The notes below the pieces were generated by a model that searched no databases, was not told the DNA's origin, and saw only the letters and a list, made by a program, of their open reading frames with translations. A stretch of 64,000 nucleotides of DNA from Thiodiazotropha sp040791665 (lineage in GTDB: Bacteria > Pseudomonadota > Gammaproteobacteria > Chromatiales > Chromatiaceae): assembly GCA_040791665.1 (NCBI GenBank), contig JBFNNX010000013.1:1-64000 (forward strand). The letters are read 5' to 3'. Position 1 is the first letter of the stretch. The number at the start of each line of letters is the position of its first letter. Positions 27,086 through 35,154 of this stretch are shown here, piece after piece. Position numbers and translations under genes: made by a program.

Positions 27086-28183
27086 ATGTTCAGACTCGAA
27101 GTTCTCCCAGCGCGTTACGGCGACTGTCTCTGGCTCGAGTATGGGTCGAACCCGGTGCGGCGCATGCTGATCGACGGCGGCGCACCCGGTGTCTACAAAA
27201 GAGCGCTCAAACCCAGACTGAAACGGCTATCGGATAAAGAGCGTGAATTTGAGCTGTTAGTCGTCACCCATGTCGATTATGACCACATCCGCGGTATCAT
27301 CGAACTGGCCCAGGATGACAAACTCCCCTTCAAGGCCAGAGATATCTGGTTTAACGGCTATCGACATCTCCCCGAACCGCCCGGCCCGAAAGTCCTTGCA
27401 GGCAAACATGGAGAACTGCTCACTGACCTTATCTTGAAAAACGGCCACAGTTGGAACTGCCATGGTTTCAACGGCAATGCCGTGGTCATCCCCGAAACCG
27501 GAGCGCTTCCCCGTATCGTGTTCGACGGGGGAGTGACGATCACCCTCATGGCGCCCACGATCCCGATGCTGGCGGACCTGCGCAAGGATTGGGAGAAGTC
27601 GTGTCTCGATATCGACATCACCCCGGGAGAGCTGGAGGAAGCCAGAGCAGAGAGACGCTTCGCCCTGTTAGGGGAAGAAGAGCCCCCGCCGGAAAAAAAG
27701 CGCCCGGACATCGAGCAGCTTCTCAGGGAAGAGTACACAGAGGACCCTTCATCCGCCAATGGGAGCAGCATCGCATTTCTCATTCAATATGGAGATTACA
27801 GGGTGCTGCTAGCAGGCGATGCGCATCCCAGTACGCTGGTGGAATCTATAAAACGTCTTGGAGATCAGAAGCTCAAACTCGACCTCTGCAAACTACCCCA
27901 TCACGGCAGCAGGGGCAGCGTAAGCAGCGAATTGATTCAACATCTCGACTGTGAAAACTATATCTTTTCATCCAACGGCGATCAGTTCCAACACCCCCAT
28001 CCGGAAGCTGTTGCACGGGTGATCAAGTATGGTGGCGATATGCCCAAGCTGTGGTTCAACTACAGCACTGACGAAACCCTTATCTGGGATGATGAAAGGC
28101 TTCGCGAGGTCTATGGCTATGAGGCCAACTATCCGCAGGATGAAAAGACGGGAGTGCTGTTTGTCAGAGGAGCTGACGAATGA
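27086..28183 (+). CDS. Metallo-beta-lactamase-fold hydrolase
   Basis: The 365-residue protein has the MBL fold, with first metal motif THVDYDHIRG at 61-70 (HxDxDH form as in ComEC-type enzymes), later GDAHP, and KLPHHGSRGS, which supplies further histidines. The metal sites look intact. MBL enzymes of this group cleave phosphoesters or nucleotides. The substrate is unknown; inside this cluster a nucleotide signal or nucleic acid is a guess. No signal peptide is present. The stop overlaps the CHAT gene ATG (ATGA-type overlap of 4 bp), implying coupled translation. Confidence 0.85.
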   Translation: MFRLEVLPARYGDCLWLEYGSNPVRRMLIDGGAPGVYKRALKPRLKRLSDKEREFELLVVTHVDYDHIRGIIELAQDDKLPFKARDIWFNGYRHLPEPPGPKVLAGKHGELLTDLILKNGHSWNCHGFNGNAVVIPETGALPRIVFDGGVTITLMAPTIPMLADLRKDWEKSCLDIDITPGELEEARAERRFALLGEEEPPPEKKRPDIEQLLREEYTEDPSSANGSSIAFLIQYGDYRVLLAGDAHPSTLVESIKRLGDQKLKLDLCKLPHHGSRGSVSSELIQHLDCENYIFSSNGDQFQHPHPEAVARVIKYGGDMPKLWFNYSTDETLIWDDERLREVYGYEANYPQDEKTGVLFVRGADE

Positions 28184-30123
28184 AATCGATATTGGTCGAA
28201 TTCGCCCGATTCAAGAATTTGGGAACAGGGATTCTACGGGACGGAGACGACTATTTGCGAAGTATCAAGAATCATCGTGTCCACCAGGTTCGCATACCCA
28301 TCAATCAGATACCATTCAACCGTTTGATGAACAGCCTGCGCTATGTCTACAAGGATCAGCAGGAGTACGACGATGCATTCACAAAACTCTCCTCACTGGT
28401 AACTGATCTTCTACGACGCCAGGACTACATGGATGCGGGCGAGCTGCTCGATAAACTCAAATCCAGCCGTGATGAAGGAATTGACACTTTGTTGCAGCAT
28501 CTTACACAACTGCTGCAGCAACACGATGAGGATAGCTTGCTCGAGGAAGGACCACTGCTCGATGAGATAAAAAACCATAGCAATAAGCTGCAACAAATCG
28601 ACCTAGTGACCAATGCCGCGGAACTCTCAGCGCTCCCTTTCGAAGCCGCAAAGGCCGCAGATGGCGAACCGCTCTTTCTCAGCGGCAATGGCGTCGTACT
28701 TACCCGGCGTGTACGCGGAGAAGTGTTCAGAGAGAAAACGCCAAACTGGCCAGTAACGCCCAAGATATTATTCATCTGGTCTGCCGCCGGCGGCAGCGTT
28801 CCCCATGAAAAACACAGAGAGGCGTTACTCAATGCCCTGAAGCCCTGGCTACCGCCGCGTAACATAGAAAATGTCTTTGTAGAGATAGGCAATGTGAAAT
28901 ACGAGGATATCGAAGAGATAACCCATGAGGATGGTTTTACCCACTGCCACCTGTTGGCGCATGGACAGCAGGTAATCACGAAAGATGACAATCGATACGG
29001 TATTGCGCTAAACCATCCTATCGAGGGCCCCCATGTGGTGGATCCAGATGATTTGTGTGCAGCCTTGAATGGCATCCAGTCCAGCGCTGTTGTGATAACC
29101 CTGGCAGCTTGCGATGCGGGCAATGCCACCGATGTCATCAACCCTGACAAAAGCCTGGCCCATCTACTGCACACGAGCGGTTTTCCCGTGGTGATTGCGT
29201 CCCAGTTGCCTTTGACAAAGTTCGGTTCAGAGATATTGACCAGGCGTTTCTACGGGGATCTGTTAAGCGGTCTCGACGTACGGGAGGCGCTCCACCATAC
29301 CCGGAAAGAGCTCTACGACAACCAATCCAAAGCGGGACATGACTGGGTCAGCCTGGTGGGTTACGTGCAGCTTCCCGAGGACTATAACGACTTTCTGCAA
29401 GAGGTTCGACTGAAATCCCATCTCAATTCACTGAAGAATCTAAGGGATCGCGCCGAGGCATTGGCACAGGTTGACGCCAGTCGTGAGGAATTTGAGGCCA
29501 TCGGGGGTGACCTGAAAAAAGAGATCGAGGCGCTGAATACACTGCTCGCTCAGACCGAAGACAAGCGGGCTCTGGATGAGAATCGAGGCCTGCTAGGAAG
29601 CGCGGAAAAGAGGCTGGCGGAATTGCTCTTCACGCACATCGGTGAGGATGCCGCCAAGGCCGCCTCTCGCGAAGCACTCAGTCGTGCCTGCGAATGGTAT
29701 AAGGAAGCATTCGATGCCAACCCCTCTCATCATTGGAGTGGCGTCCAGTATCTGGCACTACAAGCCGCTATCACCGGAAAGGTAGATGCAAATAAGTGGA
29801 AAACCGCCTACCGTGCCGCCGAAGTCGCTCGTGTTCGACCCAATGAATATTGGGCCCAGAGTTCGTTGGCCGAACTCGCGCTACTGGGAAGACTCATCGG
29901 AGAGCCGACCGATGAAACAGCCGCATTTTATCTGCGAGAGATGAAGGCTCGATATAAGGTCGTGCAGTCCGGAAAACCTGACGCGGATAATCCGCTGCAA
30001 TCCACAGCACTTCAATTACGTCGATACGAAGAGTGGTGGCTGCCCGCCAATGGGTTCTTTCCCGATACCATAGGCCTTGCCGATGAGGCCAGGGAGCTGA
30101 TCCCTCTATGCCGCCAGGAATAG
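28180..30123 (+). CDS. CHAT-domain (caspase-like) protease with helical C-terminus
   Basis: The 647-residue protein has an N-terminal helical region (about 1-140), a CHAT cysteine-protease domain (about 145-400) with the dyad H261 (LLAHGQ) and C311 (TLAACDAGN), and a C-terminal helical region (about 420-647). That last part includes a coiled coil and a TPR-like segment resembling the TRAF-binding-type repeats that accompany CHAT and TIR proteins in bacterial conflict systems. CHAT proteases include separase-like and gasdermin-cleaving enzymes. No gasdermin-like gene is adjacent, so the substrate is unknown; the neighbouring hydrolases are candidates. It is tightly coupled to MBL and 21 bp ahead of the TIR gene. 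Confidence 0.88.
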   Translation: MKSILVEFARFKNLGTGILRDGDDYLRSIKNHRVHQVRIPINQIPFNRLMNSLRYVYKDQQEYDDAFTKLSSLVTDLLRRQDYMDAGELLDKLKSSRDEGIDTLLQHLTQLLQQHDEDSLLEEGPLLDEIKNHSNKLQQIDLVTNAAELSALPFEAAKAADGEPLFLSGNGVVLTRRVRGEVFREKTPNWPVTPKILFIWSAAGGSVPHEKHREALLNALKPWLPPRNIENVFVEIGNVKYEDIEEITHEDGFTHCHLLAHGQQVITKDDNRYGIALNHPIEGPHVVDPDDLCAALNGIQSSAVVITLAACDAGNATDVINPDKSLAHLLHTSGFPVVIASQLPLTKFGSEILTRRFYGDLLSGLDVREALHHTRKELYDNQSKAGHDWVSLVGYVQLPEDYNDFLQEVRLKSHLNSLKNLRDRAEALAQVDASREEFEAIGGDLKKEIEALNTLLAQTEDKRALDENRGLLGSAEKRLAELLFTHIGEDAAKAASREALSRACEWYKEAFDANPSHHWSGVQYLALQAAITGKVDANKWKTAYRAAEVARVRPNEYWAQSSLAELALLGRLIGEPTDETAAFYLREMKARYKVVQSGKPDADNPLQSTALQLRRYEEWWLPANGFFPDTIGLADEARELIPLCRQE

Positions 30124-30144
30124 ATTGAATTATAAAAAAGTGAT

Positions 30145-31551
30145 ATGAATGATCGATCCAACAAGAATAACTATTCCTTTATCAGCTATTCGCGGCACGA
30201 TCAGGATTTTGCCCGACGATTGGCGGACGATCTGTCCGAACGCGCTCATAACGTTTTTTTTGACCAGACCAATATCCCTGCTGGTGAAGACTGGACACGT
30301 TCGATCCAGGCCGCTCTGGAATCGTGTTCACGGTTGATCCTGATACTCTCACCTCATGCCGTTGAATCGAAAAACGTGCTCGATGAAACACGCTATGCTC
30401 TGGATCACGGTAAATCGATATTTCTCGTGCTCTACCGCGATTGCAGTCTACCGTTCTGGTTGTGGCGTATCGAATATGTCGATTTCCAGAGTAGTTACGA
30501 TATAGCATTCACCAAGCTATATGCCGAACTAAGTAATCAACCCCGTACCGCTATACTACCGACTGAAATGGAAAGCGCTGCCATGGCGACTCCAAGGCAG
30601 GCTTCCAGCCGGAACCTGGTAGTCTGTTTTGACTTCCAGCAATTTCCTACCTTTGAGTTAAACAGCAACGCTTATTACCTGACACGCATGGCTTACTCGG
30701 CCTCGGAACGCCAGATTGTCTACTATGATCCTGGTGTTCAGATGCGTGGGGGCGCCGGCTTTCTTTCCGCCTTGCGGCAGAATCTAAGAGCCGGTCTCAG
30801 GGTATGGACAAGACATGACATTGCGGACCATGTCGAGTACGCATATAAATTTTTGATGGATAACTACCGGGAAGACGACCGTCTATTCCTCTTTGGAAGC
30901 AGCGCAGGTGGTCCGATGGCAATCGCACTTGCGGAGATACTCGAGACATTTGGCCTTCTGGAAAAGGCCGGGACCATAGTTGTACCCTACGCGATCCATG
31001 GCATGGGCCGGGTCACTGACCTTGAAGCACAGGAATTCAAATCGAGCCTATCTCGTGAGTGCCCGCCATACTTTATTGGCATGTGGGACTGTGTAAGGGT
31101 TATTGGCGCCTTTAGCCGGCGCCGGAACAATCCACAGCTGTCGGACAAAACTGTGTTTGGTTACCATGCGTTGGCTATCGATGAAACCCGCAAGTTCTTC
31201 CGGCCGGTGCTCTGGGACAACACTATCGCTCAGGACCAGACTCTGGAGCAGGCTTGGTTCGCTGGCGTGCACGCTGACATAAGTGGCGGCTATCGTGAAA
31301 GAGGTCTGTCGGATATCCCACTGCAATGGATGTTGGACAAAGCCAATGGCGCCGGCATGCTCATAGATCAAGAGCAGTATGAACGGCTTCAGCCCGACCC
31401 TTTATCAAAAATGCATGATTCCAGGGTCGGAGTATTGCGTTTTTTACCAAGCCGCCCTCGCAAGCTTCCGAAAGGTGCAATTCTGCATTCCAGTGTTGAG
31501 AAAAGAATAGAGCAGTCTGACTATTCACCCAGTAACCTCAAAAAGGTATGA
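30145..31551 (+). CDS. TIR domain fused to DUF2235 hydrolase
   Basis: In this 468-residue fusion, residues 9-130 form a TIR domain (YSFISYSRHDQDFARRLADD at the start) with a candidate catalytic glutamate E81 in the NVLDETRYAL helix, as in NAD-cleaving TIRs. Residues 155-440 are a second DUF2235 domain with nucleophile S253 (GSSAG), D315 and H376 (GVHADISGGY). This copy shares blocks with the stand-alone DUF2235 protein (ALAIDE, FFRPVLW, LQWMLD) but has lost the DGTW motif (CFDFQQ instead). No secretion signal is seen. The fusion suggests TIR chemistry is physically linked to hydrolase activity. It ends the cluster. Confidence 0.88.
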   Translation: MNDRSNKNNYSFISYSRHDQDFARRLADDLSERAHNVFFDQTNIPAGEDWTRSIQAALESCSRLILILSPHAVESKNVLDETRYALDHGKSIFLVLYRDCSLPFWLWRIEYVDFQSSYDIAFTKLYAELSNQPRTAILPTEMESAAMATPRQASSRNLVVCFDFQQFPTFELNSNAYYLTRMAYSASERQIVYYDPGVQMRGGAGFLSALRQNLRAGLRVWTRHDIADHVEYAYKFLMDNYREDDRLFLFGSSAGGPMAIALAEILETFGLLEKAGTIVVPYAIHGMGRVTDLEAQEFKSSLSRECPPYFIGMWDCVRVIGAFSRRRNNPQLSDKTVFGYHALAIDETRKFFRPVLWDNTIAQDQTLEQAWFAGVHADISGGYRERGLSDIPLQWMLDKANGAGMLIDQEQYERLQPDPLSKMHDSRVGVLRFLPSRPRKLPKGAILHSSVEKRIEQSDYSPSNLKKV

Positions 31552-31628
31552 ATTGATGGATTGAACCCGATAGTGCACGAAATCAAACTAAATCCGGTTG
31601 CACGGCGCCGGCTTGTTTCATTCCTACT

Positions 31629-32780
31629 TCAACCCACTAAATACCGATCCAGCCCCTTCACCCCACTATTCCGCAACAGATAACTGTTTCGGTTGCTGCG
31701 CCGCGCCCGCTGCCCATCCAGGGTAACCGAGACAGGTTGCCGTTCGAGGATGCATAGACGGCGGCTCAAACAATCGGCGCGCCAGCGGGGGCTGGCCTTC
31801 TTGGCGCGCTCTTCCACGGCGATACGGGTCAAGGCAAACTCATCTTTGGGTTGTTCCGCGGCAACCCGCCGTTTGATGGCTGCATGGGCCTTCTTGAGAC
31901 TGCCCTGTTGCACGCCCATGTCGTAGAGCGCGGCGAGGCAACGCAGATTGCTGATCTCAAGCGGCGAAACCCCATGCAGGAAGGCGAGCGCGGACATCAG
32001 CAGTTTGCCATATTTGTCATAGGCGTAGCGCAACATCACCTGGCGGAAAAGCGGCTCTCTGCCAACCGTCTGCAGATAGCCCCTCCAGGGTCGGGAAAAT
32101 CCGTGTTTGCCCGAACCTAAACTCAAGCCATCCGCCCAGGCCACAGCCTTCTTTCTGGAGCCATCGAGCACCTTCCAGAACGCCGCGTAGTCTTGCGGAT
32201 CCTCAAAACAGCGCCGTAACCGTGCTTCATCCTCGCCTCGGAAGTATCTGAACAATTCCTGCAAGGTGCCCGACTTTAGATTGCACTGAATCGGCCCGAA
32301 GGAGAGACCGGCGTTGTCGAAGTTACCGGTTACCTGTTGATAGGGATCGCCGCTGGTCTCGAAAGCCGCGGTCACCTTCACCCCGCAGTCAAATGCGAGC
32401 TTGGGTGCGATCCGTGGAAGTTTCAGGGGATCGTGTATCTCCACATAGAGCTGATTCCGGACGGCTTCGCAACGACTGAAGTAGCCCTGTCTGAGGAGTT
32501 TCATCGTCTCTTTTTGCAGCTGGGCGAGATCATCCGCCGCCAGTACCGCGTAGAATCCATCGTCAGACGGCTTTTCTACAGTGGCAGGCCGCCGGGAGTC
32601 GATTTTGATGGAGGCGGCAAGATTGTCTCGCAGAATCTGCAGTGCCGCTACAAGCTCCCGGTGTACACGTACCTTTCCGCCCGATCGATAGAACTCCTTA
32701 AGGCGGAAGTTAGGTGTCACAAGGGCATCGCGGAGCCCCCCAATGATGAAATCATTCTCGATTTGAACGGTACCGACCAT
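31629..32780 (-). CDS. Putative peptidoglycan-active protein with degenerate M15-like N-terminus
   Basis: This 383-residue protein has no signal peptide. Residues about 25-75 resemble a peptidase M15-type peptidoglycan-recognition segment (NFRLKEF, LQILRDNL, IKIDSRRP) but without the usual zinc-binding histidines. The central region (about 150-230) has a NFDNAGLSFGPIQCNLKSGTLQEL-like pattern, given here in part, that I associate with lysozyme-like peptidoglycan hydrolases. The C-terminus is basic. The role could be cell-wall cleavage or binding; evidence is by motif resemblance only. It is transcribed toward the TIR-DUF2235 gene, so it is probably an independent unit. Confidence 0.45.
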   Translation of the reverse strand: MVGTVQIENDFIIGGLRDALVTPNFRLKEFYRSGGKVRVHRELVAALQILRDNLAASIKIDSRRPATVEKPSDDGFYAVLAADDLAQLQKETMKLLRQGYFSRCEAVRNQLYVEIHDPLKLPRIAPKLAFDCGVKVTAAFETSGDPYQQVTGNFDNAGLSFGPIQCNLKSGTLQELFRYFRGEDEARLRRCFEDPQDYAAFWKVLDGSRKKAVAWADGLSLGSGKHGFSRPWRGYLQTVGREPLFRQVMLRYAYDKYGKLLMSALAFLHGVSPLEISNLRCLAALYDMGVQQGSLKKAHAAIKRRVAAEQPKDEFALTRIAVEERAKKASPRWRADCLSRRLCILERQPVSVTLDGQRARRSNRNSYLLRNSGVKGLDRYLVG

Positions 32781-32835
32781 GGTTTCTCCCTTTTTGGCAT
32801 TACCCTGTCAACAATATCCTGCCGCTAGAGATTCC

Positions 32836-33297
32836 CTAGCGATAGTCGCTTGAAGCATTCTGCCTGACCTCACTGAATCTTAGCAAAACACGCAGTTGCC
32901 GCAGCTGTTCTTCGCTGATGGTTTCAGGCGTCAATACCAGCGAAGGCGGTAGCAAACCCAGCTCCAGGTCAAAACGCAATACCACCAGCCAGGGGGTGAC
33001 GAGGCTGTCCTGGCGAATCCGCGCCGTCAGTTTTCGGCCATCCCCCATGACTACTCTAGCCCTGCCGTGAGGTGTTATCTTCGCCATCAGGATCTGGCTG
33101 CCGCTATCCCTCTTGCCCCGCCGGAAAGAGACATAGCCATACAGTGCCAATGCCGACAATAGGAGCAATTTATGCCACAGGATCACGGGCGCAAGAAGGG
33201 TTGTCAGTAATGCCAACAGATGCATGGCCACACGCCAGGCATGGAGCCGTTGGGATGGCTTTGGTTGCAAAGTTATGGATTGGATCGTGCCTGACAC
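32836..33297 (-). CDS. YgfX-like small membrane protein
   Basis: The 153-residue protein has two close transmembrane helices (about 24-58) followed by a basic RRGKR stretch and a C-terminal beta domain with LVVLRF and LRQLRVLLRFSE. This plan matches YgfX (CptA), a small inner-membrane protein that affects cell shape in E. coli and is usually encoded next to sdhE. No sdhE is adjacent here. Identification rests on topology and the C-terminal motif, so it is moderate. It begins about 165 bp downstream of the EF-hand gene. Confidence 0.5.
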   Translation of the reverse strand: MSGTIQSITLQPKPSQRLHAWRVAMHLLALLTTLLAPVILWHKLLLLSALALYGYVSFRRGKRDSGSQILMAKITPHGRARVVMGDGRKLTARIRQDSLVTPWLVVLRFDLELGLLPPSLVLTPETISEEQLRQLRVLLRFSEVRQNASSDYR

Positions 33298-33462
33298 AAT
33301 CTACGCCTCCTTGCGCTGATTTTTGGCGAATGCCAACTCTATCATCTATCCGAATTTCGGTTTGGATCGAGAGATCCCGAACCCTCCTGGGGAGAATACA
33401 CAACCGGCCCACCCGCCCATTGAGGGCAGACGAGCCAGTAGTGACGATATATTCGTACTGAG

Positions 33463-34047
33463 CTAACGAATTCGCTGTTGCCTATGTGCGATCTGTGCCG
33501 CTTGAAACTCTTCGGGAGTTACTTCGCCATTGCTATCGCTATCGATGGAAGCAAAGCTGGGCGCATTCGCCAAATTCCTCATCAGATAGCCCTGACTGGC
33601 CCGCTCACTGATCCGTTTTGCACGGGCCTGTTCGAACTCATCCTTTTGCAACACACCATCCCCGTTAATATCGAAGTCGCTGAATGCCGGCATATTGCGG
33701 CCTCCCATGCCCATCCTGCGACCTTTTGGCCCTCCTCTGTTCATTAAACGATTATAGTGTTGCCCGGCAAGAAGTTCCTGTTCAGTGAGCTTACCATCAT
33801 CATTGCTGTCAAAATCACGAAACACCGGACTCGCTGCCCTGCCCGCGGGATAACCCAATTGAGCCCTCAACGCCACCCTTTCAGCATGGATGGATGCGAA
33901 CTCCTGTTGACTGATGAAACCGTTACTATCCCTATCAAAAACAGTAAACGGGATCGGCCCTGTCGCCGTCAGTTGAGTTTGCGCAACCAGAAACCCGGGG
34001 ATTGTAAGTAGCACACCCAATACTATCGATCTGTCCAACTTCATCAT
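33463..34047 (-). CDS. Exported protein with four EF-hand calcium-binding loops
   Basis: The 194-residue protein has a signal peptide (hydrophobic residues about 7-22). Four EF-hand loops are visible: DRDSNGFISQQE, DSNDDGKLTEQE, DINGDGVLQKDE and DSDSNGEVTPEE, each with acidic ligands at positions 1, 3, 5 and 12. It should bind calcium in the periplasm or outside the cell. A glycine/methionine/arginine-rich spacer separates the second and third hands. No partner is apparent. Such EF-hand proteins are common in marine gammaproteobacteria. Confidence 0.88.
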   Translation of the reverse strand: MMKLDRSIVLGVLLTIPGFLVAQTQLTATGPIPFTVFDRDSNGFISQQEFASIHAERVALRAQLGYPAGRAASPVFRDFDSNDDGKLTEQELLAGQHYNRLMNRGGPKGRRMGMGGRNMPAFSDFDINGDGVLQKDEFEQARAKRISERASQGYLMRNLANAPSFASIDSDSNGEVTPEEFQAAQIAHRQQRIR

Positions 34048-34319
34048 GGCTGCAATCCTAATTGATTCAGTGCGGCGGTATCACTCCCGACACCTTGCAC
34101 TAAAAGCCGATGGGGGCTCCATGCCACCCTGCTATTTTCAGTTTAGGGAAGCAAGCTGAATTCACCCTGAAAAGTGAGCGTAGGCGTTCAATTAGTCGTT
34201 GAATAGCCTATATGAGCGGGAGTGATTATCAGGCAATTATCTCAACTGTGAAATTGTATATTCAGTACCCCGGTGACTCGCGCCACTTACGGCCTGCCTT
34301 TGATATTACCTTCCACAGA

Positions 34320-34784
34320 TCAGGAAAAAGCCGATTTTTCCAGATTATGTTTCATATAGTCAGTAAACTCTTCAACCGGCATTGGCTTGCCGAAGAGGTA
34401 ACCTTGGGCAAAATCGCATCCTCTCGCTTGTAAGAAACGCAGTTGCTGTTCCGTCTCCACACCTTCCGCAACCACTCGAAGCTTGAGATGGTGGGCCATC
34501 GCGATAATCGCCTCGCAGAGAGAGGCATCTTCAGGGTCGCTGGTTACATCGCGAATGAAGGAGCGGTCGATCTTGATTTTGTCCACCGGAAAGCGTTTCA
34601 GATAGCCCAGCGATGAGTAGCCGGTGCCGAAATCGTCAATGGCGATACCTATTCCCTCCTTGCGTAATTTATCCAAGCGCGCCCCAGGATCTCTGCCTTC
34701 ATCCATGTAAACGCTCTCTGTAATCTCGAACAAGAGACGGGTGAGTGGCGACCTGTCTGAAAACAACTTTAATCGCCACATCAC
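34320..34784 (-). pseudogene. Truncated EAL phosphodiesterase domain (remnant)
   Basis: The 154-codon frame encodes only the C-terminal two thirds of an EAL cyclic-di-GMP phosphodiesterase domain: FEITESV, DDFGTGYSSLGYL, KIDRSFI and VVAEGVET are all present, but the ExL motif and the first third of the barrel are missing. An in-frame stop lies nine codons ahead of the GTG start, and I see no upstream sequence continuing the domain. A complete EAL protein needs about 240 residues, so this is most likely a gene fragment left by deletion. Confidence 0.8.
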
Positions 34785-35154
34785 ATTTTTCGTATCTTGT
34801 GAAATAAATTACTGCTTAGTGGCAGTGATAATAAAAAGAGGAATAAAACTGTATCTATGATCAATAGATCTGCGGCATTGTTGGGTACTCCGCGATTGTT
34901 ATCGTCGGAAGACCCTGTTTATCCAGACCGCTTGAAACACACACTTTATTGGAGCGCAGCGCCATGCTTCATGTAAGCCTCACTGTGGGGATTTGCCTGA
35001 ATATATATAGGACATTTGCTCTAAATTCGGCAGCTGCTGTCAGTATAGCGCTGTTTTTTCTCGGCACTGCCTTCTTCCCGGAAGAGCCGCTACTGCCACT
35101 CCCGACTAGAAACGGTTCCCAGGAAAGTTGAAGGAAGGCGCTTCTGCATTGCGT
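34785..35154. other. Intergenic stretch next to the EAL remnant
   Basis: About 370 bp of AT-rich sequence with no supported gene. The longest frame (34949-35131, TTG start) has a hydrophobic stretch but no ribosome binding site. It may be leftover sequence from the deletion that truncated the EAL gene. No hairpin terminator stood out. Confidence 0.35.

Noticed and set aside
28180..30123. Separase or housekeeping protease
   Set aside because: The CHAT domain is related to separases, but the gene context with TIR, MBL and DUF2235 favours a conflict-system role.
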